A stretch of DNA of 64,000 bases from the NCBI RefSeq assembly GCF_002019665.1, contig NZ_KV917375.1:3733445-3797444 (forward strand). The letters run 5' to 3'. The first letter of the stretch is position 1. Each line of letters starts with the position of its first letter. Under the pieces are notes generated by a model. It saw only the letters and a list, made by a program, of their open reading frames with translations, searched no databases and was not told the DNA's origin. The position numbers were made by a program, and so were the translations under genes. Positions 9,135 to 17,045 of the stretch are shown in pieces. Source of the stretch: Sutcliffiella halmapala. GTDB lineage: Bacteria; Bacillota; Bacilli; Bacillales; Bacillaceae_I.

Positions 9135-10784
9135 CTAAAAAAATAAGAACAACACACCCATCCCCACTAAACCGGCCATAAGAGCGTAAAATAACATCGG
9201 AATCACTGTATAACGAATAATCGTTCCCTCTTTCCCTAACAAGCCAACAACCGACGCTGCTGCCACTACATTGAGGACACAAATCATATTTCCAGCATTT
9301 GCTCCAAGAACCTGTAGGGCTACGATAGTGCTTGGATCAAAACCTAATTGATCTGCAATGGAAAATTGGAAGAGGGTAAACATCATATTACTAAAAGTTG
9401 AACTCCCAGCAATAAAGGAACCAAGACTCCCTATTATTGGAGCAACCAAAGGCCAGGCTAAGCCAAACGTGCTACTCGCTATATTAGCAAGCTCGAGTGG
9501 CATACTCAGTAATTCAGCATTATTAGTGGAAGAGTTGATAAATATTCGAACCATTGGAACGGCAGCTCCTAAGGCAATCAAACTACCTCCCATTGTCATG
9601 AGTGATTGCTGCCATACTTTTCTTACTTGAGCATGTGGCATCTTGTAAAAAAGATGTGCCAGAAGTACCACTATCACAAATATTGTTCCAGGTAAATATA
9701 AGGGCTCTAGCATTAACCCTATGTTAGTCCCTAATATACCGTCCCAGCGAATTTTGACAGCCTTTAACCATGCTTTAAATGGGAATAAGTCTACCCTTGT
9801 TAGCACTAATAGAATTGCTACTATTATATATGGAACCCATGCCTTCTTTAATGTCATAGAAGAAACGTGATCTTTTTTACTACCGCCGTTTTCTTTTTCA
9901 GTCTGCAAAGTCCAATCCTCTTTCGGGAGTAACCATTTTCTTTTCGCAACCGGTATTATAATCGCTAATCCAAGGAGACCTCCAATCATGGAAGGAAACT
10001 CTGGACCTAAGAGACTTGCTACGATAAAGGCACAGAAAGTGAAAGTGAACCCTGCTAGCAATGCAAATTTCCAAACGGCAAACCCGTCTTTCCACGATTT
10101 TTTCGGACTGAAAAATCGGGTGAGCATTATTACTAAAATTAGCGGAATAAATGTTCCGATGAAAAACTCGATGAGTGAAATTTTTATTGCAACTTGTTGT
10201 AGAAATGTAGCCAAATCTTGTTGTCCAAGTACATTAGCCACTTCTATGGCTACAGACTCTCCTTGTCTTAAACCTTGGTCTACCCCTACAATAATGGGAG
10301 TACCTACCGCTCCATAGGAAACAGGAGAGCTTATCGCAATAAGCATTAACACGATAGCGGCAAGCGGTGGAAAGCCTAATGCTACTAGGATGGGAGCACC
10401 AATTGCAGCGGATGTTCCAAAGCCCGCAGCTCCTTCAATAAACGCTCCAAACAACCAAGCGACAATAATGAGTTGCACTCGCATATCCTTTGTAATCACT
10501 GTAAATCCTGTTCTTATAGCTTCTAATGCTCCACTATCTTTTAGCGTATTTAACAAGAGAATGGCACCAAATATTATCCAAAGAATAGAAAGCGCAATGA
10601 GAATTCCCTCTATCATGGAAGCAGCTATAATTATTCCTGGGACTTTCCAAAAAATGAAAGCTAGCAATGTCGTAATACCTAAACTAATCGGCATCGCGAT
10701 TGTCGCGGGAAGCCGGAGTATGACTAAAAATAAAAAAACCGTTAGAATGGGGGTTAGTGCAGTGAGTATCTGCATGGATGTCAT
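9135..10784 (-). CDS. L-lactate permease (LctP/LutP family)
   Basis: A 549-residue membrane protein with about 12-14 hydrophobic segments. Family marks include [32 protein letters not shown] and the C-terminal [16 protein letters not shown]. Members carry L-lactate (and glycolate) with protons across the cytoplasmic membrane. Length is normal. Whether it is the LctP (ldh-linked, Rex-controlled) or LutP (lutABC-linked) orthologue cannot be decided here, since neither set of genes is adjacent. A Rex-like site overlaps its promoter region. Confidence 0.9.
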   Translation of the reverse strand: MTSMQILTALTPILTVFLFLVILRLPATIAMPISLGITTLLAFIFWKVPGIIIAASMIEGILIALSILWIIFGAILLLNTLKDSGALEAIRTGFTVITKDMRVQLIIVAWLFGAFIEGAAGFGTSAAIGAPILVALGFPPLAAIVLMLIAISSPVSYGAVGTPIIVGVDQGLRQGESVAIEVANVLGQQDLATFLQQVAIKISLIEFFIGTFIPLILVIMLTRFFSPKKSWKDGFAVWKFALLAGFTFTFCAFIVASLLGPEFPSMIGGLLGLAIIIPVAKRKWLLPKEDWTLQTEKENGGSKKDHVSSMTLKKAWVPYIIVAILLVLTRVDLFPFKAWLKAVKIRWDGILGTNIGLMLEPLYLPGTIFVIVVLLAHLFYKMPHAQVRKVWQQSLMTMGGSLIALGAAVPMVRIFINSSTNNAELLSMPLELANIASSTFGLAWPLVAPIIGSLGSFIAGSSTFSNMMFTLFQFSIADQLGFDPSTIVALQVLGANAGNMICVLNVVAAASVVGLLGKEGTIIRYTVIPMLFYALMAGLVGMGVLFLFF

Positions 10785-10832
10785 AGGGGATCACCACTTT
10801 CTTTTAACTTCACTTTTATTATAATATAAAGT

Positions 10833-10850
10833 TTGCTCAATATTTCACAA
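10833..10850 (-). promoter_or_regulatory. Possible Rex operator at the lactate permease promoter
   Basis: Read on the minus strand the 18-mer TTGTGAAATATTGAGCAA matches the Rex pattern TTGTGAA-N4-TTCACAA fully in its left half and with three mismatches in its right half. It lies about 50 bp upstream of the start codon and just before a TATTATAAT -10-like stretch. Rex control of lactate transport is known in B. subtilis (ldh-lctP). Confidence 0.45.
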
Positions 10851-10896
10851 ACTTTATGACAAAGTGATGAATACTACTATTAGGAGCGTACTTTAC

Positions 10897-11556
10897 ATGC
10901 ATACTATACTAATTACTGGTGCTGGAACTGGCCTTGGAAAAGAGTTGGCCCTAGTTTATGCCAAAAAAGGACATACCATTATTCTCACGGGGAGAAAAAA
11001 CGCCCCACTTCAAGAGGTTAAAGCTATGATTGTTGCAGATGGGGGACGCGCTTTCTCTCATACCTTGGATTTAACACAATTAGCAGACGTACAAAGAAAA
11101 GTTGCAGCTATTACAGAGGAACATACAGTAACTTATTTAATCAACAATGCTGGTGTCGGTTGCTTTGGATCATTAACAGAACTTGCTAGTGAAGAAATTG
11201 AATTAGCCATTCAAACAAATGTCCTTGGTACGATTTACTTAACGAAAGAACTTCTGCCTCATCTCTTAAAGCAGCAGCAGCCGAAAATTATGAATATCAT
11301 TTCGACAGCTGGACAAAAAGGAAAAGTTAATGAAAGTGTATATGTTGCAAGTAAATTTGCAGTACGTGGGTTTACTGAAAGCTTACAGAAAGAATTAGAA
11401 GGAAAAGTCATGGTAACAGCGACTTATATGGGCGGCATGGACACTCCTTTTTGGAATGGAACCGATCATATTAAAGATAAATCAAGATTAAAATCTCCTA
11501 AAGAAGTTGCAGAGATTATTACTAGCCAAGATGTATTACCTGAAATTCATGTTTAG
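10897..11556 (+). CDS. Short-chain dehydrogenase/reductase
   Basis: A 219-residue SDR-family oxidoreductase: cofactor motif TGAGTGLGKE, NNAG motif (LINNAGVGCFG), Ser in NIISTAGQ and active-site Tyr-x3-Lys (YVASK). The substrate is unknown. Start chosen at ATG 10897, 11 nt after TAGGAG; an upstream in-frame ATG lacks a ribosome binding site. It is divergent from the lactate permease and converges with recX with only 8 bp between stops. The N terminus (MHTILITGAG) is complete. Confidence 0.85.
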   Translation: MHTILITGAGTGLGKELALVYAKKGHTIILTGRKNAPLQEVKAMIVADGGRAFSHTLDLTQLADVQRKVAAITEEHTVTYLINNAGVGCFGSLTELASEEIELAIQTNVLGTIYLTKELLPHLLKQQQPKIMNIISTAGQKGKVNESVYVASKFAVRGFTESLQKELEGKVMVTATYMGGMDTPFWNGTDHIKDKSRLKSPKEVAEIITSQDVLPEIHV

Positions 11557-11564
11557 TGGGGGCT

Positions 11565-12356
11565 CTACTCTTCCCCCTCTAGCCACCTATCAATTAAATC
11601 CATGGAAAAGCCCTTGCGATATAGGGCTCCTTTCATTTTCATTTTATATTCATATCCTTCTAGTGAAGCATATTTACGGTGATATTTTTCTGCCTGTTTC
11701 ACAATGGCGTCCCATTCTTCTGAAGTATCCTTTTCAAGGTCTGCCTCACTCACAGCATCTTTAATAATAGAGAATGAATAGCCCTTTCTTTTTAACGCTT
11801 GCTCCACTTTCTGAATCATAATTTTAAAAGCATCTTTTTTATATTTCGAATGATTTTTATGCACAAGTTTTATTGCATGTTCTAGTTCCGTTTCATAACT
11901 ATATTCTACAAGGGCATCTTCAATCGTATTCTTGTCCACCCCTTTTTCCAAAAGTTCCTGCTTGATAACGTCCCTGCCTTTTAAGGTCGTTTGCACTTGT
12001 GTCCGTACATAAGCTATCGCGAATTCTGCATCATTTAAATAACTCTGCTCTTTGAGTTTAATTATAATTTCTTTAATAACATAACCCTCCATTTCCTTTT
12101 CCTTTAAATATCGTTCGATTTCTTTTTCCGTTCTCATTCGATAGGACAAATAATGAATAGCAGATAGATATGCCTTATTTATTTGATCACTATAAAGAAT
12201 TTCTTCTATATCAAGTTCATCTAATTCCTTCCCTTTTACAAGTTGAAATTTAATTAAAGTGCCTTCATATACAGCAAAAGCATACTCTTCATCAAGAAAG
12301 ATATTAAAGCGTTCTTTATTTTTTTGTTGAGCCGTAATTTTAGTTATTTTGCGCAT
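11565..12356 (-). CDS. recX: Regulatory protein RecX
   Basis: A 263-residue, highly charged helical protein with tandem three-helix RecX repeats: YLSYRMRTEKEIERYLKEKE, LNDAEFAIAYVRTQ, KGRDVIKQELLEKGVD and a final AL-KGYSF-type unit. RecX binds RecA filaments and modulates recombination and SOS. Length matches Gram-positive RecX proteins, which are longer than the E. coli form. It is divergent from yfhF as in B. subtilis. Confidence 0.9.
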   Translation of the reverse strand: MRKITKITAQQKNKERFNIFLDEEYAFAVYEGTLIKFQLVKGKELDELDIEEILYSDQINKAYLSAIHYLSYRMRTEKEIERYLKEKEMEGYVIKEIIIKLKEQSYLNDAEFAIAYVRTQVQTTLKGRDVIKQELLEKGVDKNTIEDALVEYSYETELEHAIKLVHKNHSKYKKDAFKIMIQKVEQALKRKGYSFSIIKDAVSEADLEKDTSEEWDAIVKQAEKYHRKYASLEGYEYKMKMKGALYRKGFSMDLIDRWLEGEE

Positions 12357-12469
12357 TTACATTCACCTCATATGTTTTAGTAGCCAATCACCTTGAGTTA
12401 ATTAAAGGATATTTAGGGAAAAGAACTAATACTATAAGTAAGATATTTTCTAAGAGAGGATGGTCGAAC

Positions 12470-13381
12470 ATGAAGATAGCCATTGCAGGGGGAACTGGAC
12501 TTGTTGGTTCAGCTCTTACTGACTATTTAGTAGATAAAGGACATCATATATACATCTTAACGCGAAACAGCTCGAATAAAAAGGAAAAACCTCAAATCAT
12601 GTATGTTGAATGGCTCCAAACAGGTTCAGTGCCTGAAAATTCCCTCGAAGGAATAGATGCAATTATTAACTTAGCAGGTGAATCAATCAATAGTAGTCGC
12701 TGGACTAAGCAACAAAAAAGAAAAATTATTGAGAGCCGTCTCTCTGCTACGAAAGAAATGCATAGAATAGTTAATACGATGCAGAAAAAACCTGAGGTAT
12801 TCGTTAACGCCAGTGCGATTGGGTACTATGGAACATCCCTTAATGAAACCTTTACGGAAAAAAAAACCACACCAGGTTCAGATTTTCTCGCCTCCACTGT
12901 TTTTTCTTGGGAGAAAGAAGCGGAACAAATTAAAGAACTAGGTGTCCGAACTGTTTTTACTCGATTTGGAATAGTTCTTGATAAAAATGAAGGGGCACTC
13001 CCGAAGATGGTTCTCCCATATAAAATGTTTGTTGGGGGAAAAATTGGTTCTGGAGACCAGTGGATGTCATGGGTCCATATTAAGGATGTCGTTTGTGCTA
13101 TTGCATTTTGTATCGACAATAAAGAGATAGAGGGTCCGGTTAATGTAACAGCCCCTACCCCTCTGCCGATGAAGGATTTCGGAAAAATACTAGGAAGTGT
13201 CATTAGTAGACCACATTGGTTTCCAACACCAGGATTTGCGTTAAAATTGGCTTTAGGAGAAATGAGCGAACTTGTCTTAAAGGGCCAGAAGGTATTACCT
13301 GTAAAGTTAGAAGAAAGCGGCTATAATTTCTTTTATAATCAGCTTGAAGACGCTTTGTCCAACATATTACAATCAAAATAA
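12470..13381 (+). CDS. yfhF: NAD-dependent epimerase-like protein YfhF (SDR39U1, DUF1731)
   Basis: A 303-residue extended-SDR protein. Nucleotide motif GGTGLVGSAL at the N terminus, NLAGESI, ASAIGYYG near the usual active-site Tyr, MSWVHIKDV, and a C-terminal DUF1731 (EMSELVLKGQKVLPVKLEE). The family resembles sugar-nucleotide epimerases but its substrate is unknown; the bacterial group is often called TIGR01777. It lies 23 bp before an amidohydrolase gene in the same direction, so the two may be cotranscribed. Ribosome binding site AGAGAGGATGG. Confidence 0.9.
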   Translation: MKIAIAGGTGLVGSALTDYLVDKGHHIYILTRNSSNKKEKPQIMYVEWLQTGSVPENSLEGIDAIINLAGESINSSRWTKQQKRKIIESRLSATKEMHRIVNTMQKKPEVFVNASAIGYYGTSLNETFTEKKTTPGSDFLASTVFSWEKEAEQIKELGVRTVFTRFGIVLDKNEGALPKMVLPYKMFVGGKIGSGDQWMSWVHIKDVVCAIAFCIDNKEIEGPVNVTAPTPLPMKDFGKILGSVISRPHWFPTPGFALKLALGEMSELVLKGQKVLPVKLEESGYNFFYNQLEDALSNILQSK

Positions 13382-13404
13382 CGACAGAAATTTAGGAGTT
13401 ACCT

Positions 13405-14532
13405 ATGAGCATAATCCATTTTAAAAATGCGATTGTTTATCCTATTACCTCCCCCCCTTTAAATAATGCGGATATCATGGTTGAAAACGGAAAAATCAAG
13501 GAAGTTGGGGAAAATTTAAATCACCCGCTGGTAGAGATGGTTATCGATTGTAAAGGTAAATATTTGTTTCCTGGTTTTATTGATGTGCATACTCATCTCG
13601 GTTTATATGACGAAGGAACCGGTTGGGCTGGGAATGATGCGAACGAAACCATTGACCCACTTACCCCTCATATCCGGGCCTTAGATGGAGTTCATCCATT
13701 AGACCAAGGATTTCAAGATGCGATTCTTGCAGGTGTCACCACTGTTCACATTATGCCTGGGAGCGCAAATGTCATTGGGGGCACAACCTCTGTCGTTAAA
13801 ACAAGAGGTGTAAACATTCAAAAGATGCTAGTGAAGGAAACGGCTGGTTTAAAAATTGCTTTTGGAGAAAATCCTAAAAGAATTCATAGCCATGGAAATA
13901 AAGATTCCATCACGAGAATGGGGATTATGGGTATGCTTAGGGAAGCATTTCATCAAGCTAAGCACTGCGATAACCCAGACAATTTACGTGTGAAACCTAT
14001 TGTGATGGCGCTAGAGCAAAAAATACCTGTCAAAATACATGCACATCGAGCAGATGATATTATCTCGGGAATTCGTTTTGCAGAAGAATTTGACCTTCGC
14101 TACACGATAGAACATTGTACAGAGGGTCACTTAATTGTCAATGAATTAAAGGATAAGAACCTCAAGGTTTGTGTTGGTCCAACTTTGACAAGGAAATCCA
14201 AAATCGAATTGAAAAATAAGAGTTGGAAAACTTATCAGAGCTTAGCTGAAAATGGTGTGGAAGTTTCGATTACTACAGATCACCCTTATACACCTGTCCA
14301 ATACTTAAATGTGTGCGCAGCCTTAGCAGTTCGCGAAGGACTCGATGAACAAAAAGCGCTTGAGGGAATTACTATTTTAGCTGCTAGAAATATCGACGTA
14401 GATGAGCGAGTTGGGAGTATCGAAGTCGGCAAAGATGCAGATTTAGTTCTATGGTCTCATCATCCTTTTCAATTCCTTGCAAAGCCTGTCATGACAATGG
14501 TTGAAGGTGAAATAATTTACCAAAAAAATTAA
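13405..14532 (+). CDS. Amidohydrolase, imidazolonepropionase-like
   Basis: A 375-residue metal-dependent hydrolase of the amidohydrolase superfamily. Metal ligands: PGFIDVHTHLG (HxH, residues about 60-63), KIHAHRADD, TIEHCTEGH and the catalytic Asp in TTDHPY. Small beta domains from both ends flank the TIM barrel, closing with GSIEVGKDADLVLW. The substrate is unknown; such proteins cleave cyclic amides or similar bonds. Complete length; TAGGAG precedes ATG. The gene ends immediately before the leader of the acetyltransferase. Confidence 0.85.
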   Translation: MSIIHFKNAIVYPITSPPLNNADIMVENGKIKEVGENLNHPLVEMVIDCKGKYLFPGFIDVHTHLGLYDEGTGWAGNDANETIDPLTPHIRALDGVHPLDQGFQDAILAGVTTVHIMPGSANVIGGTTSVVKTRGVNIQKMLVKETAGLKIAFGENPKRIHSHGNKDSITRMGIMGMLREAFHQAKHCDNPDNLRVKPIVMALEQKIPVKIHAHRADDIISGIRFAEEFDLRYTIEHCTEGHLIVNELKDKNLKVCVGPTLTRKSKIELKNKSWKTYQSLAENGVEVSITTDHPYTPVQYLNVCAALAVREGLDEQKALEGITILAARNIDVDERVGSIEVGKDADLVLWSHHPFQFLAKPVMTMVEGEIIYQKN

Positions 14533-14576
14533 TAAAAAAGTTGTTTCTTTTTTAAATAAAATCGAGTATGATACGA

Positions 14577-14755
14577 AAGTAAACAAAATTAAATCAACTA
14601 ACACTTTGTTTCTAAAATGTTAGGGAAGGCAAATGGTGCGCCACCAGTTTTACTGGTTCTAGTGGGTTCGATTCCCACCCCGAAATTTTTTGTAATTTAA
14701 AAAATTTCGAGGGTGGGTCACGTGACAGTTCTGCCCTCAATTGGAGGGATAAGAC
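14577..14755 (+). promoter_or_regulatory. Structured leader RNA with upstream ORF and alternative stems
   Basis: A TATGAT -10 element (about 14567) places the transcript start near 14577. The leader has: CTAACA/TGTTAG; hairpin GGTG-CGC-CACC; CCAG-TTTTA-CTGG; GTGGG-TTCGATT-CCCAC (14662-14678, looking like a tRNA T arm); a long stem where CCCACCC and CGAAATTTTTT (14674-14691) pair with AAAAAATTTCG and GGGTGGG (14699-14717); and CCCTC-AATTG-GAGGG (14734-14748), which hides the Shine-Dalgarno of the acetyltransferase. CCCAC cannot pair with both GTGGG and GGGTGGG. GAGGG at 14709-14713 can also pair with CCCTC and free the ribosome site. No known class recognised. Confidence 0.7.
14633..14662 (+). 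CDS. Nine-residue leader peptide (MVRHQFYWF)
   Basis: ATG at 14633 follows AGGGAAGG by 3 nt and opens a frame of nine codons ending TAG: M-V-R-H-Q-F-Y-W-F. It contains all three aromatic residues in adjacent codons after His and Gln. It overlaps the first two hairpins of the leader, and its stop abuts the GTGGG strand of the third. This is the layout of ribosome-sensing leaders (amino-acid shortage or antibiotic stalling). Expression is inferred, not shown. Confidence 0.55.
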   Translation: MVRHQFYWF

Positions 14756-15316
14756 ATGCTCAAAAAACGTGATTTTCACGAATCGCTTGCTCTTTATGAG
14801 CTAATGGTGCACCCTGAAGTCTTCCCTTTTGTGCGTCAAAAAGCCTTTTGCTATGATGAGTTTGTGTTCTTAACAAAACAAACTATCGAAGCAGAAGAGC
14901 GCGGAGAATTGATTTCACGTACCATTCTTGATGAGTGGGGCGCTCCAATTGGGACTATCAATTTATTCGACGTGCAAGATGGAGCAGGTTTTCTCGGTAC
15001 ATGGTTAGGTAAACCATACCATGGTAAAGGCTATAACCAAATTGCAAAGGACCAGTTTTTCGATGAATTGTTCTACGAACTAGATATTCAATCCATTTTC
15101 ATGCGCATTCGTAAAGTTAATATTCGCTCCATGAAAGCTGCTGAAAAACTCCCTTATGTAGTCCTTGCAAACGAAACCCGCAAAAGCCTGCTCGACGAGA
15201 TCAACGGCGGCGAAGATATCTACAATTTATACGAAATCTCTAAAGACCAATATACCCTTTACAAACTACGTACTCAGCATGAATTATTGCATGAGGAGCA
15301 GTTGAAGGAAGCTTAA
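14756..15316 (+). CDS. GNAT-family N-acetyltransferase
   Basis: A 186-residue protein of the GNAT superfamily. The acetyl-CoA binding region (GTWLGKPYHGKGYN, residues about 82-95) follows beta strands carrying GAPIGTINLFDVQ; NIRSMKAAEKL is the usual following helix. The substrate cannot be told; relatives acetylate ribosomal protein termini, amines or antibiotics. Ribosome binding site GGAGGG is 7 nt before ATG and lies inside a hairpin of the leader, so control of translation is likely. A separate terminator follows. Confidence 0.8.
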   Translation: MLKKRDFHESLALYELMVHPEVFPFVRQKAFCYDEFVFLTKQTIEAEERGELISRTILDEWGAPIGTINLFDVQDGAGFLGTWLGKPYHGKGYNQIAKDQFFDELFYELDIQSIFMRIRKVNIRSMKAAEKLPYVVLANETRKSLLDEINGGEDIYNLYEISKDQYTLYKLRTQHELLHEEQLKEA

Positions 15317-15320
15317 TAAT

Positions 15321-15377
15321 GGTACTTGTCCTTGTCACGTTAACAAAATTAGCGCGATTTGGGCAGGTGCCTTTTTT
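15321..15377 (+). terminator. Terminator of the acetyltransferase gene
   Basis: GGTACTTGTCC pairs with GGGCAGGTGCC through G-C, A-T and three G-T pairs around a roughly 29-nt loop that itself can fold, followed by six T. The 3' arm resembles the GTGCCTG repeat family. Confidence 0.65.
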
Positions 15378-15440
15378 GTATATTTTTCCACTACTTCGCT
15401 GATACTAATTGGGAGTACATATTCCAAGGAGGTTTTCAAG

Positions 15441-15563
15441 ATGAGTGAGAAAAAGCGAAGAGAAAAAACAAAAAGAACATTAAGTAGCTCCCAGGAAGTA
15501 ACCTATTCAAGGGAATTCAAAATGGCCGATCGTGTTGGAGGCTTTTTAGGGAAAAGACGGTAG
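15441..15563 (+). CDS. yfhE: YfhE-like small basic protein
   Basis: A 40-residue, Lys/Arg-rich protein (MSEKKRREKTKRTLSSSQEV ... GGFLGKRR). The TLSSSQEVTYSREFKMAD part fits the YfhE family of Bacillus. Ribosome binding site CAAGGAGG lies 9 nt before ATG. It is followed by yfhD in the same direction. Function unknown. Confidence 0.75.
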   Translation: MSEKKRREKTKRTLSSSQEVTYSREFKMADRVGGFLGKRR

Positions 15564-15700
15564 TTTTAGGTGCCAGGCACTTTTCGAAAATAGTCGAAGG
15601 TAGGAACTCCCTCTCATTACTTGATGGATTTTTGGTGACCATACATACGAAGACATCTTTTTAGCATGCTTTTGTCTATCACAGTTTAGGAGGGCTTCTA

Positions 15701-15898
15701 ATGGGCCGATCACGTGGGCATAAATCAAGAGGTAAGAATAAATCGTCTCTTCCACAAGTACCTAAAAACGCTAAGACATTTAATCATGATGCTGAATTTG
15801 CGAAGGAATATGGTGCAGACAGTGAAATATTAGAAGCCCAAGCGCTTGCTTCAGCAGCTGGGATTAAGAGAAACAGTAAAACGGATACGTTTAAATAG
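15701..15898 (+). CDS. yfhD: YfhD family small protein
   Basis: A 65-residue hydrophilic protein beginning MGRSRGHKSRGKNKSSLPQV, with the family stretch DAEFAKEYGADSEILEAQAL. Strongly basic N terminus and acidic helical C terminus, without membrane segment. The size and composition resemble small spore proteins, but its function is not known to me. AGGAGGG precedes ATG. The yfhE-yfhD-(recX, yfhF) grouping is as in B. subtilis. Confidence 0.85.
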   Translation: MGRSRGHKSRGKNKSSLPQVPKNAKTFNHDAEFAKEYGADSEILEAQALASAAGIKRNSKTDTFK

Positions 15899-15906
15899 TA
15901 AGACAG

Positions 15907-15940
15907 AACAGGCACCACCCGTTGTTAGGTGGTGCCTGTT
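15907..15940. terminator. Bidirectional terminator between yfhD and the DoxX gene
   Basis: A 13-bp stem AACAGGCACCACC / GGTGGTGCCTGTT with an 8-nt loop. The GGTGCCTG arm ties it to the dispersed GTGCCTGAC palindromes. Confidence 0.85.
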
Positions 15941-15945
15941 TATAA

Positions 15946-16461
15946 TTAATGAGCTGTTACTTCCTTATGATTCATCGTATCTTTTTTATCCTGACGTCGT
16001 TGGTTCATTTTTTCTTTTATAAAACGAATGGCAAATCGATCAAGTCCGTAGATGTGAGCCGCTGTACCAGCTGCTAGTAAAAGTATTGCCACTGTGTAAA
16101 GAATTGGATTCGTGCTCAGCGTACCAGCTAGTAAAAAGTTTAAGTTCATGAATGCTGCTGCGATTAATGCTGGCACTGTTGCTAATCCTACTATTAAACC
16201 AATTCCCACTAACACTTCTCCCCAAGGAATAAGAATATTAATCAATTCTACGTTTGGTAATGCGACATTTTCTAGAAATCCTGCGTACCACCCTTTCACT
16301 GCTGGGTTTTCCCCACCAGCCTTAGCTATGGCACCGTGTAAAAATCCAGCTGCATCAAAGTTTCCTATTTTTGGTAGTCCTGCTTGTAACCATTGTATAC
16401 CTAACCATATTCTCAGTACTGTCCATAGGATTGCCATCTTTGGTCCTCTTAACCATTTCAT
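15946..16461 (-). CDS. DoxX-family membrane protein
   Basis: A 171-residue protein with four membrane segments: LRIWLGIQWLQAGLPKI, LIPWGEVLVGIGLIVGLAT, ALIAAAFMNLNFLLAG and ILYTVAILLLAAGTAAHI. The GxxKxxxF and PWGEVLVGIGL patterns are typical of DoxX/DoxD proteins, linked to thiosulfate:quinone oxidation in archaea and to redox or thiol stress in bacteria. It has a cytoplasmic charged tail. CCTCCT on the plus strand gives its AGGAGG. Two Rex-type operators lie directly upstream, the strongest sign of its control. Confidence 0.85.
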   Translation of the reverse strand: MKWLRGPKMAILWTVLRIWLGIQWLQAGLPKIGNFDAAGFLHGAIAKAGGENPAVKGWYAGFLENVALPNVELINILIPWGEVLVGIGLIVGLATVPALIAAAFMNLNFLLAGTLSTNPILYTVAILLLAAGTAAHIYGLDRFAIRFIKEKMNQRRQDKKDTMNHKEVTAH

Positions 16462-16481
16462 GATATATTCCTCCTAATTAT

Positions 16482-16499
16482 TTGTGAAGTATTTCACAA
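16482..16499. promoter_or_regulatory. Rex operator, proximal copy
   Basis: TTGTGAAGTATTTCACAA is an exact match to the Rex half-site pattern TTGTGAA-N4-TTCACAA. It lies 20 bp upstream of the DoxX start codon, overlapping the 5' UTR or core promoter. Confidence 0.8.
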
Positions 16500-16561
16500 A
16501 TGTTTATAAAAAAATATTCAATTAGTTATTAGCCGGCTAGCTGTATTTTCTTTCAGAAAGT

Positions 16562-16579
16562 TTGTGAAGTATTTCACTT
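16562..16579. promoter_or_regulatory. Rex operator, distal copy
   Basis: TTGTGAAGTATTTCACTT differs from the proximal copy only in its last two bases. The two sites are 80 bp apart, so they could be bridged by two Rex dimers. Confidence 0.75.
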
Positions 16580-16679
16580 ACTTTCTATCTTTACTATAAT
16601 TCATTCTACAAAGTTTTACAATAGAGTTCACAAATAGTTCAAAATATTTATTTTTGTTAACAATTATTGTCCGCAAAGC

Positions 16680-16794
16680 TGTGGACAATGTTAGTAAATC
16701 GTATGATTCCTGTTATATCAATATATATTAATAGTAGGAATGTGAATAATATTTTGTGGAAAAGCGCCACATCGCCTGTTGATAATGTGGATAA
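16680..16794 (-). other. Cluster of DnaA-box-like 9-mers
   Basis: Five 9-mers in the same orientation (minus strand TTATNCACA type): TGTGGACAA 16680-16688, TGTGAATAA 16741-16749, TGTGGAAAA 16755-16763, TGTTGATAA 16777-16785, and a perfect TGTGGATAA 16786-16794 directly abutting it. Four differ from the consensus by one base. The 584-bp gap 16462-17045 is AT-rich and holds no gene. Confidence 0.55.
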
Positions 16795-17045
16795 GTGTGT
16801 GCATATCTTATTTCCCAAGGATTTCACTTGTTAATAACTTATTTTTGATCGTAAATACTACTTTATTTCTTTATTAGAACACATTACTTTTTACCTATAT
16901 CATAATAACTTTGGGTAGGCAGCTCAAATAACAATTCTTTATATTTTTTAGCTGGACTAAAATTAGATAATAATGAAAGAAAAATCTCCATTTAAGATAA
17001 AATAAGATAAATGACCCAATGAGAACTTACAAACGGAGTGTACCT

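Noticed and set aside
9358-10824. Plus-strand frames opposite the lactate permease gene
   Set aside because: They are antisense shadows of a hydrophobic coding region, without ribosome sites or recognisable products.
14640-14690. Possible tRNA gene
   Set aside because: Only the T arm is convincing; there is no seven-base-pair acceptor stem, no proper D arm and no discriminator/CCA context. It is treated as part of a leader RNA.
15569-15579. GTGCC-A-GGCAC hairpin after yfhE
   Set aside because: A one-base loop cannot form; it is probably a scrap of the GTGCCTG repeat and too short to call a terminator.
16680-16794. Chromosomal replication origin
   Set aside because: No dnaA, dnaN, recF or gyr genes are nearby, and the DnaA-like boxes lack an obvious DnaA-trio/unwinding arrangement.
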